NCBI GenBank assembly: GCA_963821925.1
Contig: CAWGFO010000001.1
Span: forward strand, 186,001-250,000
Direction of reading: 5' to 3'
DNA: 64,000 nucleotides
Source of the DNA: JAOUEA01 sp963821925
Lineage (GTDB): Bacteria > Actinomycetota > UBA4738 > HRBIN12
Both the position numbers and the translations under genes were made by a program. Shown one piece after another: positions 8,599 through 17,695 of this stretch. The notes below the pieces were generated by a model. It worked only from the letters and a program-made list of their open reading frames with translations. It was not told the DNA's origin and did no database searches. Every line of letters starts with the position of its first letter. The stretch's first letter is position 1.

Positions 8599-9375
8599 AT
8601 GCGTCTCGACGGCAAGGTCGCGTTGATCACGGGTGGCGCCAGCGGGATGGGCAAGGTCGCCTCGGAACTGTTCGCGGCCGAGGGCGCCGCGATCGTGCTG
8701 ACCGACCTCAACGACGACGCGGGCGCGGCGACCGCCTCCGGGATCGAGGCCGCGGGCGGGCGGGCCCGATACGTCCACGCGGATGTCTCGAAGGAAGCCG
8801 AGGCGAAGGCGATGGTCGATGCAGCCGTCGAGCGGTTCGGCCGGCTCGACGTGCTCTACAACAACGCGGGCGTGATGCTCCCCGACGACGGCTCGGTCGA
8901 CTCGATGGACGAGGCGATCTGGGACCTGACCCTGGCGGTGAACGTCAAGGGCGTGGCGTTCGGCTGCAAGTACGGCGTGCCGGCCATGATCGCCGGGGGC
9001 GGTGGCTCGATCATCAACGTCGCCTCGTTCGTGGCCTGGTTGGGCGCCGCCACCTCGCAGACCGCCTACACCGCCTCGAAGGGCGCGGTGCTCGCGATGA
9101 CGCGCGAGATCGCCGTCGAGTACGCGCGCAAGGGGATCCGCTGCAATGCCCTGTGCCCTGGCCCGATCGAGACGCCGCTGCTGATGCAGCTGCTCTCCGA
9201 CGAGCAGAAGAAGCAGCGCCGGTTCGTGCACATCCCGATGGGACGCCTCGGGCAGGCCGAGGAGCTCGCGAAGGCGGCCCTCTTCCTCGCCAGCGACGAC
9301 GCCTCCTACATGACGGGGGCGTCGCTGATCGTCGACGGAGGACTCACCGCGGCGTACGTCACTCCGGAGGACTGA
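8599..9375 (+). CDS. Short-chain dehydrogenase/reductase (SDR), classical type
   Basis: A 258-residue classical SDR with the cofactor loop TGGASGMG, the NNAG motif, the catalytic YTASK (Tyr-x3-Lys) with an upstream Ser (VASF), and the PGPIETPL region after the active site. An Asp at the end of strand 2 (LTDL) suggests NAD+ rather than NADP+. GGAGGAAGGG lies just before the ATG at 8599. It is transcribed away from the aldehyde dehydrogenase operon and converges on a second SDR, whose stop is one base beyond its own. The substrate is unknown; neighbours suggest a hydroxy- or keto-acid in the same catabolic route. Confidence 0.92.
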   Translation: MRLDGKVALITGGASGMGKVASELFAAEGAAIVLTDLNDDAGAATASGIEAAGGRARYVHADVSKEAEAKAMVDAAVERFGRLDVLYNNAGVMLPDDGSVDSMDEAIWDLTLAVNVKGVAFGCKYGVPAMIAGGGGSIINVASFVAWLGAATSQTAYTASKGAVLAMTREIAVEYARKGIRCNALCPGPIETPLLMQLLSDEQKKQRRFVHIPMGRLGQAEELAKAALFLASDDASYMTGASLIVDGGLTAAYVTPED

Positions 9376-9376
9376 C

Positions 9377-10135
9377 TTACTGCGCGGTCATGGCGCCGTC
9401 GGCCACCACGGCCGACCCCGTCATGAACGACGACTCGTCGCTCGCCAGGAACAGTACGACGTTCGCGATCTCGCGCGGCTCACCCGGGCGGCCGATCGGT
9501 TGGAACGAATCGATCGTGGCGTAGACCTGTTCGAGCCCGCCGAGCATCTCCGCGTGCGCGTAGTTCACGGGCGTGTCCACCCAGCCGGGGCAGAGGCAGT
9601 TGCACCGGATCCCCTGCTTCGCGTAGTCCAGGGCGATCGACTTCGACAGCATCAGGATGCCGCCCTTCGTCGCCGCATAGATCGACAGGAACGGTTCCGA
9701 CACGAGGGAGTTCACCGACCCCGTGTTGATGATCGAGCCGCCGCCCTGCGTCAGCATGTGTGGGATCGCGGCCCGGCAGCCGTAGATCACGCCCTTCAGG
9801 TTGACCGCGAGGGTCCGCTCGATCAGCTCGTCGGGCGCCTCGTGGAACACCGTGGGCAGGTTCACTCCGGCGTTGTTGAAGGCGACGTCCAGCCGGCCCC
9901 ACCGCGCGACCGTCTCGTCCGTGTACGCACGCACCTGCGCGTCGTCGGAGACGTCGGCGGTCACCGCGTACGCCGCGTCCCCGATCGTGGCGGCGGTCTC
10001 GCGGACCGCCTCCTCGTTCACGTCGACGACGGTGACCCGCGCGCCCTCCTCGGCGAGCCGGATCGCCGAGGCGCGCCCGATCCCCGAGCCGGCCCCCGTG
10101 ACGATGCACACCTTCCCTGCGATCCGATCGCCCAT
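9377..10135 (-). CDS. Short-chain dehydrogenase/reductase (SDR), second copy
   Basis: A 252-residue classical SDR: TGAGSGIG cofactor loop, NNAGVN, the serine of INTGSVNS, YAATKGG active site, and PGWVDTP. VVDV at strand 2 again points to NAD+. It is clearly related to the SDR at 8599 but diverged, so this is an old paralogue pair arranged tail to tail with stops one base apart. The ATG at 10135 has GAGGAGG upstream; the frame is open to 10375, but that extension is non-coding and would run into the permease promoter. Probably an oxidoreductase of the same catabolic cluster. Confidence 0.92.
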   Translation of the reverse strand: MGDRIAGKVCIVTGAGSGIGRASAIRLAEEGARVTVVDVNEEAVRETAATIGDAAYAVTADVSDDAQVRAYTDETVARWGRLDVAFNNAGVNLPTVFHEAPDELIERTLAVNLKGVIYGCRAAIPHMLTQGGGSIINTGSVNSLVSEPFLSIYAATKGGILMLSKSIALDYAKQGIRCNCLCPGWVDTPVNYAHAEMLGGLEQVYATIDSFQPIGRPGEPREIANVVLFLASDESSFMTGSAVVADGAMTAQ

Positions 10136-10238
10136 CGTTCCCTCCTCGGATATTCGCGACAGCTCCATCCTGCCGCGTTCTCCACCTGTCGTCGACGCCG
10201 GCAGATGCCCGCGGTGGCCCGTTGCGTCCGAACCGGAC

Positions 10239-10269
10239 TTGACGAGTCGGCCCGAGAGGAATCTGATAC
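10239..10269 (+). promoter_or_regulatory. Possible sigma-70-type promoter for the permease gene
   Basis: TTGACG at 10239-10244 and TGATAC at 10264-10269 are separated by 19 bases, longer than the usual 17. It lies in the 202-base gap between the divergent SDR and permease genes, about 70 bases before the permease start. The fit is weak, and I report it only as the best candidate in that gap. Confidence 0.25.
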
Positions 10270-10337
10270 CGCAAGCGTCTCGCGGGGGGGAGACCGTCCG
10301 GCTTCCCCTGCGACTCGTTCGAGAGAGGAGGGTGAGG

Positions 10338-11957
10338 ATGGCCGACACACCAACGTCGGGGGCCAAGTCCGACACCGAACGGCTCCACGAGATGGGCTAC
10401 GCCCAGGAACTCAAGCGAGGGATGGGCGGCTTCTCGAACTTCGCGGTCTCGTTCACGATCATCTCGATCCTGTCCGGGTGCCTGACGTTGTTCGGGTACG
10501 GGATGGTGATCGGTGGTCCCGCGAGTTCCGCGTACGGCTGGCCCCTCGTGGGGATCCTGGTCACGTTCGTCGCGCTCGCGATGGCCGAGGTGTGCTCCAG
10601 CTACCCCACGGCGGGCGGCCTCTACTACTGGTCGGCGAAGCTCGCGACGAAGAACGGCCCGGCCTGGGCATGGTTCACGGGCTGGTTCAACTTCCTCGGC
10701 CAGGTCGGCGTCACCGCCGGCATCGACTTCGGGTTCGCGGCGTTCTTCTGCGCCTTCCTGAACATCGCGTTCGACGTCCAGATCACGAAGCTGATCCTGG
10801 TCGGGTCCTACACCGGCGTGCTCGTGGTCCACGCCATCATGAACACCTTCGGGATCCGGCTCGTCGCGCTGCTGAACGACGTGAGCGTCTGGTGGCACGT
10901 GGCCGGCGTGCTGGTCATCTTCGGGATCCTGTTCTTCGTTCCCGACCAGCACACGAGCTTCGGCACGATCTTCTCCTTCAGCAAGGAGGCGTCGGACCCG
11001 AGCACGGTCCCCGGCTTCATCAACGGCTCCGGGTTCACGAACGGGTTCTTCGGATCGACGATCTACATCTTCCTGATCGGCCTGTTGCTCGCGCAGTACA
11101 CGCTGACCGGGTACGACGCGTCGGCGCACATGACCGAGGAGACGCACCAGGCCGACGTCTCCGGCCCGCGGGGCGTCTACCGCTCGGTCGTGATCTCGGT
11201 GATCTTCGGGTACATCCTCCTGCTGGGCGTCTGGTACGCCGTGCAGGGATCGACGGGGTACTCGGCCGCGCTGTCGTTCCAGCTGGAGACCGCGAACGTC
11301 GCAGCGCCGGCGCAGATCTTCTTGGACGCGACGAGCAAGGGTCTCACGATCTTCATGCTCCTGATCGTGCTGGGCGCACAGTTCTTCTGCGGGATGGCGT
11401 CGGTCACGGCGAACTCGCGGATGATCTACGCGTTCTCGCGCGACGGAGCGCTGCCGGGCTCCAAGCACTGGCACAAGATCAACAAGCGCACCCGCACGCC
11501 CACCAACGGCATCTGGCTGGCCGTCACGCTCTCGTGGCTGCTGGTCGCGCCCGCCTACTGGCGTGGCAGCGCGGTCGCCTACTTCGCCGTGACCTCGATC
11601 GCCGTGATCGGTCTCTACATCGCCTACGTGATGCCGACGTTCCTGCGGCTCCGCGCGGGCGACAATTTCAAGCCGGGTCCCTGGAATCTCGGCAAGTGGT
11701 CGAGGTTCGTGGGCACGGTTGCCGTCGTCTGGGTGCTGTTCATCTGCATCATCTTGATGATGCCTCAGTTCAGTCCCGGTGGGCTGGGCATCAAGACGAT
11801 GGACGCTCTGAACTACGCACCGATCGCGGTCGGGATCGTGATCGGGTTCGCGGGCATCTGGTGGCTCGTGTCCGCACGCAAGTGGTTCAAGGGCCCGAAG
11901 GTGATGGGCACCCCCGAGGAGCTCGCCGAGATCGAGCGCGACCTCGAGGTCGTCTGA
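10338..11957 (+). CDS. APC superfamily amino acid/polyamine permease
   Basis: A 539-residue integral membrane transporter with about twelve hydrophobic segments. The N-terminal GYAQELKRGMGGFSNFAVSF and the following GYGMVIGGP are typical of the amino acid transporter (AAT/GABA permease-like) branch of the APC family, as are TGYDASAHMTEET and SRMIYAFSRDGALP. The ATG at 10338 follows GAGGAGGGTGAGG; the open frame runs back to 9801 but is non-coding there. The gamma-glutamyl ligase gene follows 73 bases later, which suggests the permease imports an amine such as putrescine, cadaverine or GABA for that enzyme. Substrate is inferred. Confidence 0.9.
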   Translation: MADTPTSGAKSDTERLHEMGYAQELKRGMGGFSNFAVSFTIISILSGCLTLFGYGMVIGGPASSAYGWPLVGILVTFVALAMAEVCSSYPTAGGLYYWSAKLATKNGPAWAWFTGWFNFLGQVGVTAGIDFGFAAFFCAFLNIAFDVQITKLILVGSYTGVLVVHAIMNTFGIRLVALLNDVSVWWHVAGVLVIFGILFFVPDQHTSFGTIFSFSKEASDPSTVPGFINGSGFTNGFFGSTIYIFLIGLLLAQYTLTGYDASAHMTEETHQADVSGPRGVYRSVVISVIFGYILLLGVWYAVQGSTGYSAALSFQLETANVAAPAQIFLDATSKGLTIFMLLIVLGAQFFCGMASVTANSRMIYAFSRDGALPGSKHWHKINKRTRTPTNGIWLAVTLSWLLVAPAYWRGSAVAYFAVTSIAVIGLYIAYVMPTFLRLRAGDNFKPGPWNLGKWSRFVGTVAVVWVLFICIILMMPQFSPGGLGIKTMDALNYAPIAVGIVIGFAGIWWLVSARKWFKGPKVMGTPEELAEIERDLEVV

Positions 11958-12030
11958 GAGGAACCGGCGCGTACCGGGCGCGGTGGACCCTCGGTCCCCG
12001 CGCCCGTCGCGTGTCCGGAGAGGAGGAGCG

Positions 12031-13413
12031 ATGGAACGCCAGGGGATGCTGACCGGCACGCAGCTCGAGGAGCTCGCCCGCGCCGGCGAGATCGACACGG
12101 TCTTGTGCATGTTCACCGACCTGCAGGGCCGGTTCATGGGCAAGCGGGTGCTCCCGGACTTCTTCCTCGAGGAGATCCTCGGCGAGGAGGGACTCCACGC
12201 GTGCCTCTACCTCCTCGCGATCGACATGGAGATGGAGCCGCTCCCGGGCTACAAGTACGCCAGCTGGGACACCGGCTACGGGGACTTCCGGATGGTCCCC
12301 GACATGGACACGATGCGCCTGTGCCCGTGGCTCGAGAAGACCGCGATGGTGATCTGCGACATCTACGAGGAGGACTCCGACGACCCTGTACGGGTCGCGC
12401 CCCGGCAGATCCTGAAGGACCAGCTCGCGAAGGCCGCCGAGATGGGGTTCACCGTGAAGACCGGATCGGAGCTGGAGTTCTACCTGTTCAAGGACGGCTA
12501 CGACGAACTCGCCGAGCGCGGCTATCGGGACGCGCGGCCGTCGTCGACGTACATCATGGACTACCACATGCTCCAGACCACCAAGGACGAGTGGATCATC
12601 CGCCAGATCCGCAACGACATGCGCGGGGCGGGCATCCCGATCGAGTTCTCGAAAGGCGAGTTCGGCAAGGGGCAGCACGAGATCAACATCACGTATTCCG
12701 ACGCCTTGTCGAACGCCGACCATCACGTGCTCTACAAGCACGGCGTGAAGGAGATCGCCGCGCTGAACGGCGTGGCGGCCACCTTCATGGCGAAGTGGAC
12801 GATGGAGGAGGCGGGGTCGTCGTGCCACCTCCACTCGTCGATCTGGAACGCGAAGGGCACGAAGAGCCTCACCTGGAGCGAGGACGGCCTGCACCACATG
12901 AGCGACGAGTTCCGCTGGTACCTCGGCGGGCTCATGGCCACCGCGCGCGAGATGGCGTGGATGTACGCCCCCTTCGTGAACTCCTACAAGCGCTACCAGC
13001 ATGGGTCGTGGGCCCCCACGGCGATCATCTGGAGCCGCGACAACCGGACGTGTGGGTACCGGACGGTCGGCGAGCACACGGCCTTCCGCGTGGAATCCCG
13101 GATCCCGGGCGCCGACGCCAACCCGTACCTCGCGTTCGCGGCCACCGTGGCGGCAGGGATGTGGGGCATCAAGAACAAGGTCGAGCCGCCGCCGATGTTC
13201 GAGGGGAACGGGTACGAGGCGAAGCGGGTGCCGCGGGTGCCCTCGAACCTGCACGAGGCGATCGAGGTGTTCCGCAAGAGCAAGGTGGCACGCGAGATGT
13301 TCGGCGACTTCGTGTTCGAGCACCTGCTGAACACCGCCGTGCAGGAGCAGCTGATCTTCGACAACCTCTGCGTGACGGACTGGGAGCTCGCCCGGTACTT
13401 CGAACGAGGCTAG
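12031..13413 (+). CDS. Glutamine synthetase family ligase, gamma-glutamylpolyamine synthetase-like
   Basis: A 460-residue GS-fold ATP ligase. Metal and substrate motifs are present: SELEFYLF, GKGQHEINI, SSCHLHSS, NSYKRYQHGSWAP and ESRIPGADANPYL. The N-terminal domain is short and the nucleotide site is complete. True GlnA enzymes differ in several loops, and this type (PuuA / GlnA3 / GlnA4-like) usually glutamylates amines such as putrescine. The ATG at 12031 sits six bases after AGGAGGAG; the frame is open to 11983 without a ribosome site. The polyamine permease before it and the PuuD-like hydrolase at 16343 fit a glutamylated-amine pathway. An alternative is a simple amino acid or ethanolamine substrate. 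Confidence 0.82.
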   Translation: MERQGMLTGTQLEELARAGEIDTVLCMFTDLQGRFMGKRVLPDFFLEEILGEEGLHACLYLLAIDMEMEPLPGYKYASWDTGYGDFRMVPDMDTMRLCPWLEKTAMVICDIYEEDSDDPVRVAPRQILKDQLAKAAEMGFTVKTGSELEFYLFKDGYDELAERGYRDARPSSTYIMDYHMLQTTKDEWIIRQIRNDMRGAGIPIEFSKGEFGKGQHEINITYSDALSNADHHVLYKHGVKEIAALNGVAATFMAKWTMEEAGSSCHLHSSIWNAKGTKSLTWSEDGLHHMSDEFRWYLGGLMATAREMAWMYAPFVNSYKRYQHGSWAPTAIIWSRDNRTCGYRTVGEHTAFRVESRIPGADANPYLAFAATVAAGMWGIKNKVEPPPMFEGNGYEAKRVPRVPSNLHEAIEVFRKSKVAREMFGDFVFEHLLNTAVQEQLIFDNLCVTDWELARYFERG

Positions 13414-13424
13414 CCATCACGACG

Positions 13425-14342
13425 ATGACGCCCGACCCCGAGCTCGACGCGATCCTCCGGTCCGTGCCGGGCTGGGCCGACGCCGAGCTCGAGGTCGAGC
13501 CCCTCGACGGCGGCATCACGAATCGCAACTATGTCGTGCGCACCGACGGACAGGCCTACGTGCTGCGCGTGCCCGGCCGCGACACGGAGCTCCTCGGGAT
13601 CGACCGCGCGAACGAGCTGCGAGCCGCCCGCGTGGCCGCCGAGGCCGGCGTCGGCCCCGAGGTCGTGGCGTTCCTCCCCGAGCTCGGGAGCTTCGTCTCG
13701 CGGTTCGTGCCCGGCGCCCACATCCCGATGGAGGACCTGCGCGCCCCGGAGGTCCTCGGGTCGGTCGTCGCCTCGCTCCGCCGGCTGCACGCGTGTCCGC
13801 CGATCCCGTCGTCGTTCAACGCGTTCCGGATCGTGGAGACGTACTTCGCGACGGCGTCGACCCGGGGTGTCACCGTGCCGGCGGCCTACGACGAAGCCCA
13901 CGCCGTCGCCGACCGGATCGAGAACGCGCTCGAAGTGTCGCCGTCGCCGCTCACGACCTGTCACAACGATCTGCTGAACGCGAACTTCCTGCGCGACGGG
14001 GATCACGTGTGGATCGTGGACTACGAATACGCGGGGATGGGCGATGTCTTCTTCGACCTGGGGAACCTCAGCGTCAACAACGACCTGGACGACGTCGCTC
14101 GCGACGTGCTGCTGGACCGGTACTTCCTGGGTGACGTGCGTGATCGGCATCGGGCCCGGCTGGCGTTGATGTGCCTGATGTCGGACTTCCGCGAAGCGAT
14201 GTGGGGCGTGGTGCAGCAGGCGATCTCGACCCTGGACGTCGATTTCGTGGACTATGCCGACCGCCACTTCTCGCGGCTCCTCGGGAACGCGTCGGCGATG
14301 CCGATGGCAGACCTCCTGCGCGTGGCGGGCGAGCCGATCTGA
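13425..14342 (+). CDS. Choline/ethanolamine kinase-like small-molecule phosphotransferase
   Basis: A 305-residue protein of the aminoglycoside phosphotransferase / choline kinase fold. The N-lobe has GGITNRNYVV (nucleotide loop) and YVLRVPG with a lysine-equivalent position. The catalytic loop is HNDLLNANF (H-x-D-x4-N) and the metal-binding motif is VDYEYAGMGD in place of DFG. It probably phosphorylates a small alcohol or amine such as choline, ethanolamine or thiamine. It begins 11 bases after the GS-like ligase, so it is in the same operon; a kinase acting on an amino-alcohol would suit that setting, but the substrate cannot be read from the sequence. Confidence 0.75.
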   Translation: MTPDPELDAILRSVPGWADAELEVEPLDGGITNRNYVVRTDGQAYVLRVPGRDTELLGIDRANELRAARVAAEAGVGPEVVAFLPELGSFVSRFVPGAHIPMEDLRAPEVLGSVVASLRRLHACPPIPSSFNAFRIVETYFATASTRGVTVPAAYDEAHAVADRIENALEVSPSPLTTCHNDLLNANFLRDGDHVWIVDYEYAGMGDVFFDLGNLSVNNDLDDVARDVLLDRYFLGDVRDRHRARLALMCLMSDFREAMWGVVQQAISTLDVDFVDYADRHFSRLLGNASAMPMADLLRVAGEPI

Positions 14343-14354
14343 CCGAGGCTCGGC

Positions 14355-15542
14355 TCAGTCGAACGCCCGCAGCCCGGTCAGGGTGTGGCCGACCACGAGC
14401 GTGTGGATCTCCTCGGTGCCTTCGTAGGTGATGACCGACTCGAGGTTCGTCATGTGCCGCATGATCGGGTACTCGAGCGTCACGCCGTTCGCGCCCAGGA
14501 TCGACCGTGAGAGACGGGCGATCGCCAGCGCCTCCCGCGTGTTGTTCAGCTTCCCGACGCTCACGTGCTCGGGCCGGAGGCGGCCTTCGTCCTTCATCCG
14601 GCCGAAGTGGAGCGCGAGGAGGGTCCCCTTGTTCAACTCCAGCGCCATATCCGCGAGCTTCTTCTGGGTGAGCTGGAACGAGCCGATCGGCTTGCCGAAC
14701 TGCTCACGGGTCTTCGCGTAGTCGAGCGCGGCCGAGAAGCACGCGCGGGCCGCCCCCATGACGCCCCAGACGATCCCGTACCGTGCCTCGCTGAGGCAGG
14801 ACAGCGGGCCTTTCAGCCCGGTCACGCCGGGGAGCACGGCGTCGGCGGGCAGACGCACCTCGTCGAGCACCAGCTCGGAGGTGACCGACGCCCGGAGCGA
14901 GAGCTTGCGGTGGATATCGTTCGCCGTGAAACCCGGGGTGCCCGCCGGGACGAGGAAGCCACGGACGCCGTCGTCGGTGTGCGCCCAGACCACCGACACG
15001 TCGGCCACCGTGCCGTTCGTGATCCACATCTTCGTGCCCGAGACGATCCAGTCGTCCCCGTCACGGCGCGCCCGCGTGCGCATCGCGCCCGGGTCGCTGC
15101 CCGCATCGGGCTCGGTGAGCCCGAAGCACCCGATCGCCTCGCCGGCCGCCATCCGGGGGAGCCACTCCTGCCGCTGCTCCTCCGAGCCGAAGGCGTGGAT
15201 CGCGTACATCGCCAGAGAACCCTGCACCGAGACGAAGCTGCGGAGGCCGCTGTCGCCGGCCTCGAGCTCGAGACACGCGAGGCCGTACATCGTGGCGCTG
15301 GCCCCCGCGCACCCGTACCCGTCGAGGTGCATCCCGAGGAAGCCGAGCGCACCCAGCTCCTTCGCGAGCTCGCGCCCGGGAAACACCGCGCGCTCGTACC
15401 AGTCGTCGACCTCGGGAAGGATCCGGTCGGCCACCCACTCGCGCGCCGCGTCGCGGATCGCGCGCTCCTCGTCGGAGAGCAGGGCGTCGATGCCGATCAG
15501 ATCGAGCGGCTCGGGGGGCGGGATCTTCGCACCGGTGGTCAC
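14355..15542 (-). CDS. gcdH: Glutaryl-CoA dehydrogenase (acyl-CoA dehydrogenase family)
   Basis: A 395-residue flavoprotein. FAD and substrate motifs CFGLTEPDAGSDP, WITNGTVAD and KLSLRASVTSE are present, with the catalytic-base glutamate in ITYEGTEEIH. ARYGIVWGVMGAA, QLTQKKLADM and the ending HTLTGLRAF match glutaryl-CoA dehydrogenases rather than short-chain ones. The enzyme oxidises and decarboxylates glutaryl-CoA to crotonyl-CoA, passing electrons to ETF. That is the last specific step of lysine and cadaverine degradation, which fits the cluster. The start is a GTG at 15542 with a poor ribosome site. It converges on the kinase-like gene, with 12 bases between stops. Confidence 0.87.
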   Translation of the reverse strand: MTTGAKIPPPEPLDLIGIDALLSDEERAIRDAAREWVADRILPEVDDWYERAVFPGRELAKELGALGFLGMHLDGYGCAGASATMYGLACLELEAGDSGLRSFVSVQGSLAMYAIHAFGSEEQRQEWLPRMAAGEAIGCFGLTEPDAGSDPGAMRTRARRDGDDWIVSGTKMWITNGTVADVSVVWAHTDDGVRGFLVPAGTPGFTANDIHRKLSLRASVTSELVLDEVRLPADAVLPGVTGLKGPLSCLSEARYGIVWGVMGAARACFSAALDYAKTREQFGKPIGSFQLTQKKLADMALELNKGTLLALHFGRMKDEGRLRPEHVSVGKLNNTREALAIARLSRSILGANGVTLEYPIMRHMTNLESVITYEGTEEIHTLVVGHTLTGLRAFD

Positions 15543-15622
15543 GACGAGGGCACGCTACCACCGGGCGGAAGCGCCGGGACGGGCTCGCCCGAGCGCCGGG
15601 AGCCGCCGTAGACTTCGACACG

Positions 15623-16346
15623 ATGAAGCCGCTGCTCCTGGTCCAGAACGACCCCGTCGAGACGTTCGGCGTGGCGGTGCGCGCGCTCGAAGGGGCAGGT
15701 GCCGAGGTGATCGCGCTCGACGCCACCGATCCGGGTGCTCCGCGCCCCTCGCTCGACGACCTCTCGGGCGTGATCATGTTCGGCGGCACGATGAACGTGG
15801 ACGAGGTCGACGAGCATCCCTTCCTGAAGGAGAACCGGGACCTCACGCGCGAGGCGGTCGACCGCGGCGTCCCGTACCTCGGGATCTGCCTCGGCGCACA
15901 GATGCTCGCCCGCGCCCTCGACGCGCCCGTACGGCGCGCCGACGTGAAGGAGGTCGGCTTCGAGCCGGTGCGACCGCTGCCCGCCGCCGCCGGAGATCCG
16001 CTCCTGTCCGTCTGGTCCGACGGCGACATGGTGTTCCAGTGGCACCAGGACACGATGGCGCTTCCTCCCGAGGGCCGAGCAGCTCGCGACCGGAGATCGG
16101 ATCGCCGTACAGGCGTACCGCGTCGGCGACCTCGCCTGGGCCACGCAGTTCCACTTCGAGCTCGACGCCGCCGAGCTCGAGCTCTGGCTCGACGAGGCGT
16201 CCCAGTTCATGGACCTGAAGGAGGTCTGGGGCAAGTCTCCGGCCGAGATCCGCGCAGAGGCCGCCCGCCACATGGCCGACCACGAGTCGAAGGGGGCGGC
16301 GATGTTCACGCGGTTCGCCGAGGTCGCGGCGGCGCACGGGCGGTGA
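15623..16346 (+). pseudogene. Class I glutamine amidotransferase-like protein with a +1 frameshift
   Basis: Two reading frames together give one ~240-residue amidotransferase. The first (from ATG 15623) carries GVIMFGG, the nucleophile elbow GICLGAQ and WHQDTMALP. About 16067-16069 the frame is lost, and one frame over it resumes as AEQLATGDRIAVQAYRVG, with the catalytic His/Glu in QFHFEL, then stops at 16344-16346. Removing one C from the CCC run at 16067-16069 restores a 241-codon gene with every family element in place. This looks like a one-base consensus error or a very recent mutation. The next gene starts inside the stop (GTGA overlap), so the gene was translated to its end. Confidence 0.8.
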
Positions 16347-17695
16347 GCCAGGGTGAGGCGCACCCGGTGACCGAGCCCGCCGCTCGTCGGTACCGCGCGC
16401 TGATCGCGGTCGTCGCGTACCACCTCGATGGGAGCCGGGTCGCGCGCTGGCCCGACGGCGGCTACGGCGTCCCGGCGCCGTACCTCGACGCGCTCCGGCG
16501 GGCGGGAGCGAGGACCGCCATCGTGTCTCCCGGCGAGGAGGGCGATCCCGAGGAGCTGCTCGAGCCGTTCGACGGACTCCTCCTCGTGGGCGGCGGTGAC
16601 GTCGACCCCGCCCGGTACGGCGCCGAACCGGACACCGAGCACAACTACGGCGTGGAGCCCGACCGTGATGCGTTCGAGATCATGCTGCTGCGCGCGGCCG
16701 ACCGGCTGCACCTGCCCACCCTCTGCATCTGCCGCGGGATGCAGATCATGAACGTCGCCTTCGGGGGAACGTTGCACCAGCATCTACCGGCGATCGATGC
16801 GCTCCTCCAGCACGGCGTGCCGCTCGAGGGGTCCGAGACCCTGCACGAGGTCGTGCCCGAGCCGGGGACCCTGCTCTCGGCGACCACCAAGGCGGGACCG
16901 CTCGCGTGCTCGTCGCACCACCATCAAGGTGTCGACCGGGTCGGCGACGGCCTCGTGGTCACCGGCCGCAGCCGCGACGGCCTCGTCGAGGCGATCGAGC
17001 TCCCCGGAGCCGACGGGAACGACGTCGAGCAGACCACGTGGATGCTCGGGGTCCAGTGGCATCCCGAAGAGACGGCTGCGAGCGATCTCAGCCAGCAGGC
17101 GCTGTTCGACGTGTTCGTGAACCTGGCCCGGTGGCGGGGGCAGCTCGCGCCCCCGGGGGAACCGTTCGGGCGCAGCCACGAGTACGGCCTGGCGGAACCC
17201 GACCCCTCGTGGCCCGAGCGGTACGAGGCGGAGGCGACCCGGATCGTCGGGGCGCTGCCGCCGGGGCTCGTCGATCGCATCGATCACATCGGCTCCACCT
17301 CGGTGCCGGGTCTGCCCGCCAAGCCGTACATCGACATCCAGCTCTCGGTCACCACCATCGTCCCCAGGGCCCCCTACCTCGGCCCGCTCGTCGGGCTCGG
17401 CTATCACTGGAAGCCGGACGGCCACGACGACGCGCACGAGTTCTTCTCGCTCGACGAAGGCGACGGGCAGCGCGCCGTGAACCTCCACGTGACGCTGGCC
17501 GGCAGCGACTGGGAGCGACGTCATCTGGCCTTCCGCGACGCCCTGCGCGCCGATGCCGACACCGCCGCCGAGTACGCGGCACTCAAGCGTCAGCTCGCGG
17601 AGGATCACCCGCGAGACATCGTGCGCTACGTGCAGGGCAAGAGCGACTTCATCCGGAGCGTGGAGGAGCGAGCCTCCGCCGCACCACCGGACTAG
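16343..17695 (+). CDS. Fusion of gamma-glutamyl-GABA hydrolase-like (PuuD, peptidase C26) and GrpB domains
   Basis: A 450-residue two-domain protein. Residues ~10-265 are a class I amidotransferase of the PuuD type: LLVGGGDVDP, nucleophile C130 in CICRGMQIMN, GGTLHQHLP, and the His/Glu pair in VQWHPEE. Residues ~275-445 are a GrpB (UPF0157) nucleotidyltransferase-fold domain with DHIGSTSVPGLPAKPYIDI. PuuD releases the amine-derived acid from its gamma-glutamyl adduct; GrpB function is poorly known. The GTG start overlaps the stop of the amidotransferase-like gene; a second GTG at 16367 has a GGTGAGG site and is an alternative. It closes the catabolic cluster. Confidence 0.85.
   Translation: MSQGEAHPVTEPAARRYRALIAVVAYHLDGSRVARWPDGGYGVPAPYLDALRRAGARTAIVSPGEEGDPEELLEPFDGLLLVGGGDVDPARYGAEPDTEHNYGVEPDRDAFEIMLLRAADRLHLPTLCICRGMQIMNVAFGGTLHQHLPAIDALLQHGVPLEGSETLHEVVPEPGTLLSATTKAGPLACSSHHHQGVDRVGDGLVVTGRSRDGLVEAIELPGADGNDVEQTTWMLGVQWHPEETAASDLSQQALFDVFVNLARWRGQLAPPGEPFGRSHEYGLAEPDPSWPERYEAEATRIVGALPPGLVDRIDHIGSTSVPGLPAKPYIDIQLSVTTIVPRAPYLGPLVGLGYHWKPDGHDDAHEFFSLDEGDGQRAVNLHVTLAGSDWERRHLAFRDALRADADTAAEYAALKRQLAEDHPRDIVRYVQGKSDFIRSVEERASAAPPD

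Noticed and set aside
9480..12143. 887-codon minus-strand open frame
   Set aside because: It is antisense to the permease and overlaps the SDR in another frame; its sequence is charged, repetitive and has no fold, as expected of GC-rich shadows.
15623..17695. 690-codon fusion of an amidotransferase and the PuuD-GrpB protein
   Set aside because: Residues ~150-240 of that frame are Arg-rich shadow. The true amidotransferase frame ends at 16346, so these are two genes with a frameshift in the first.
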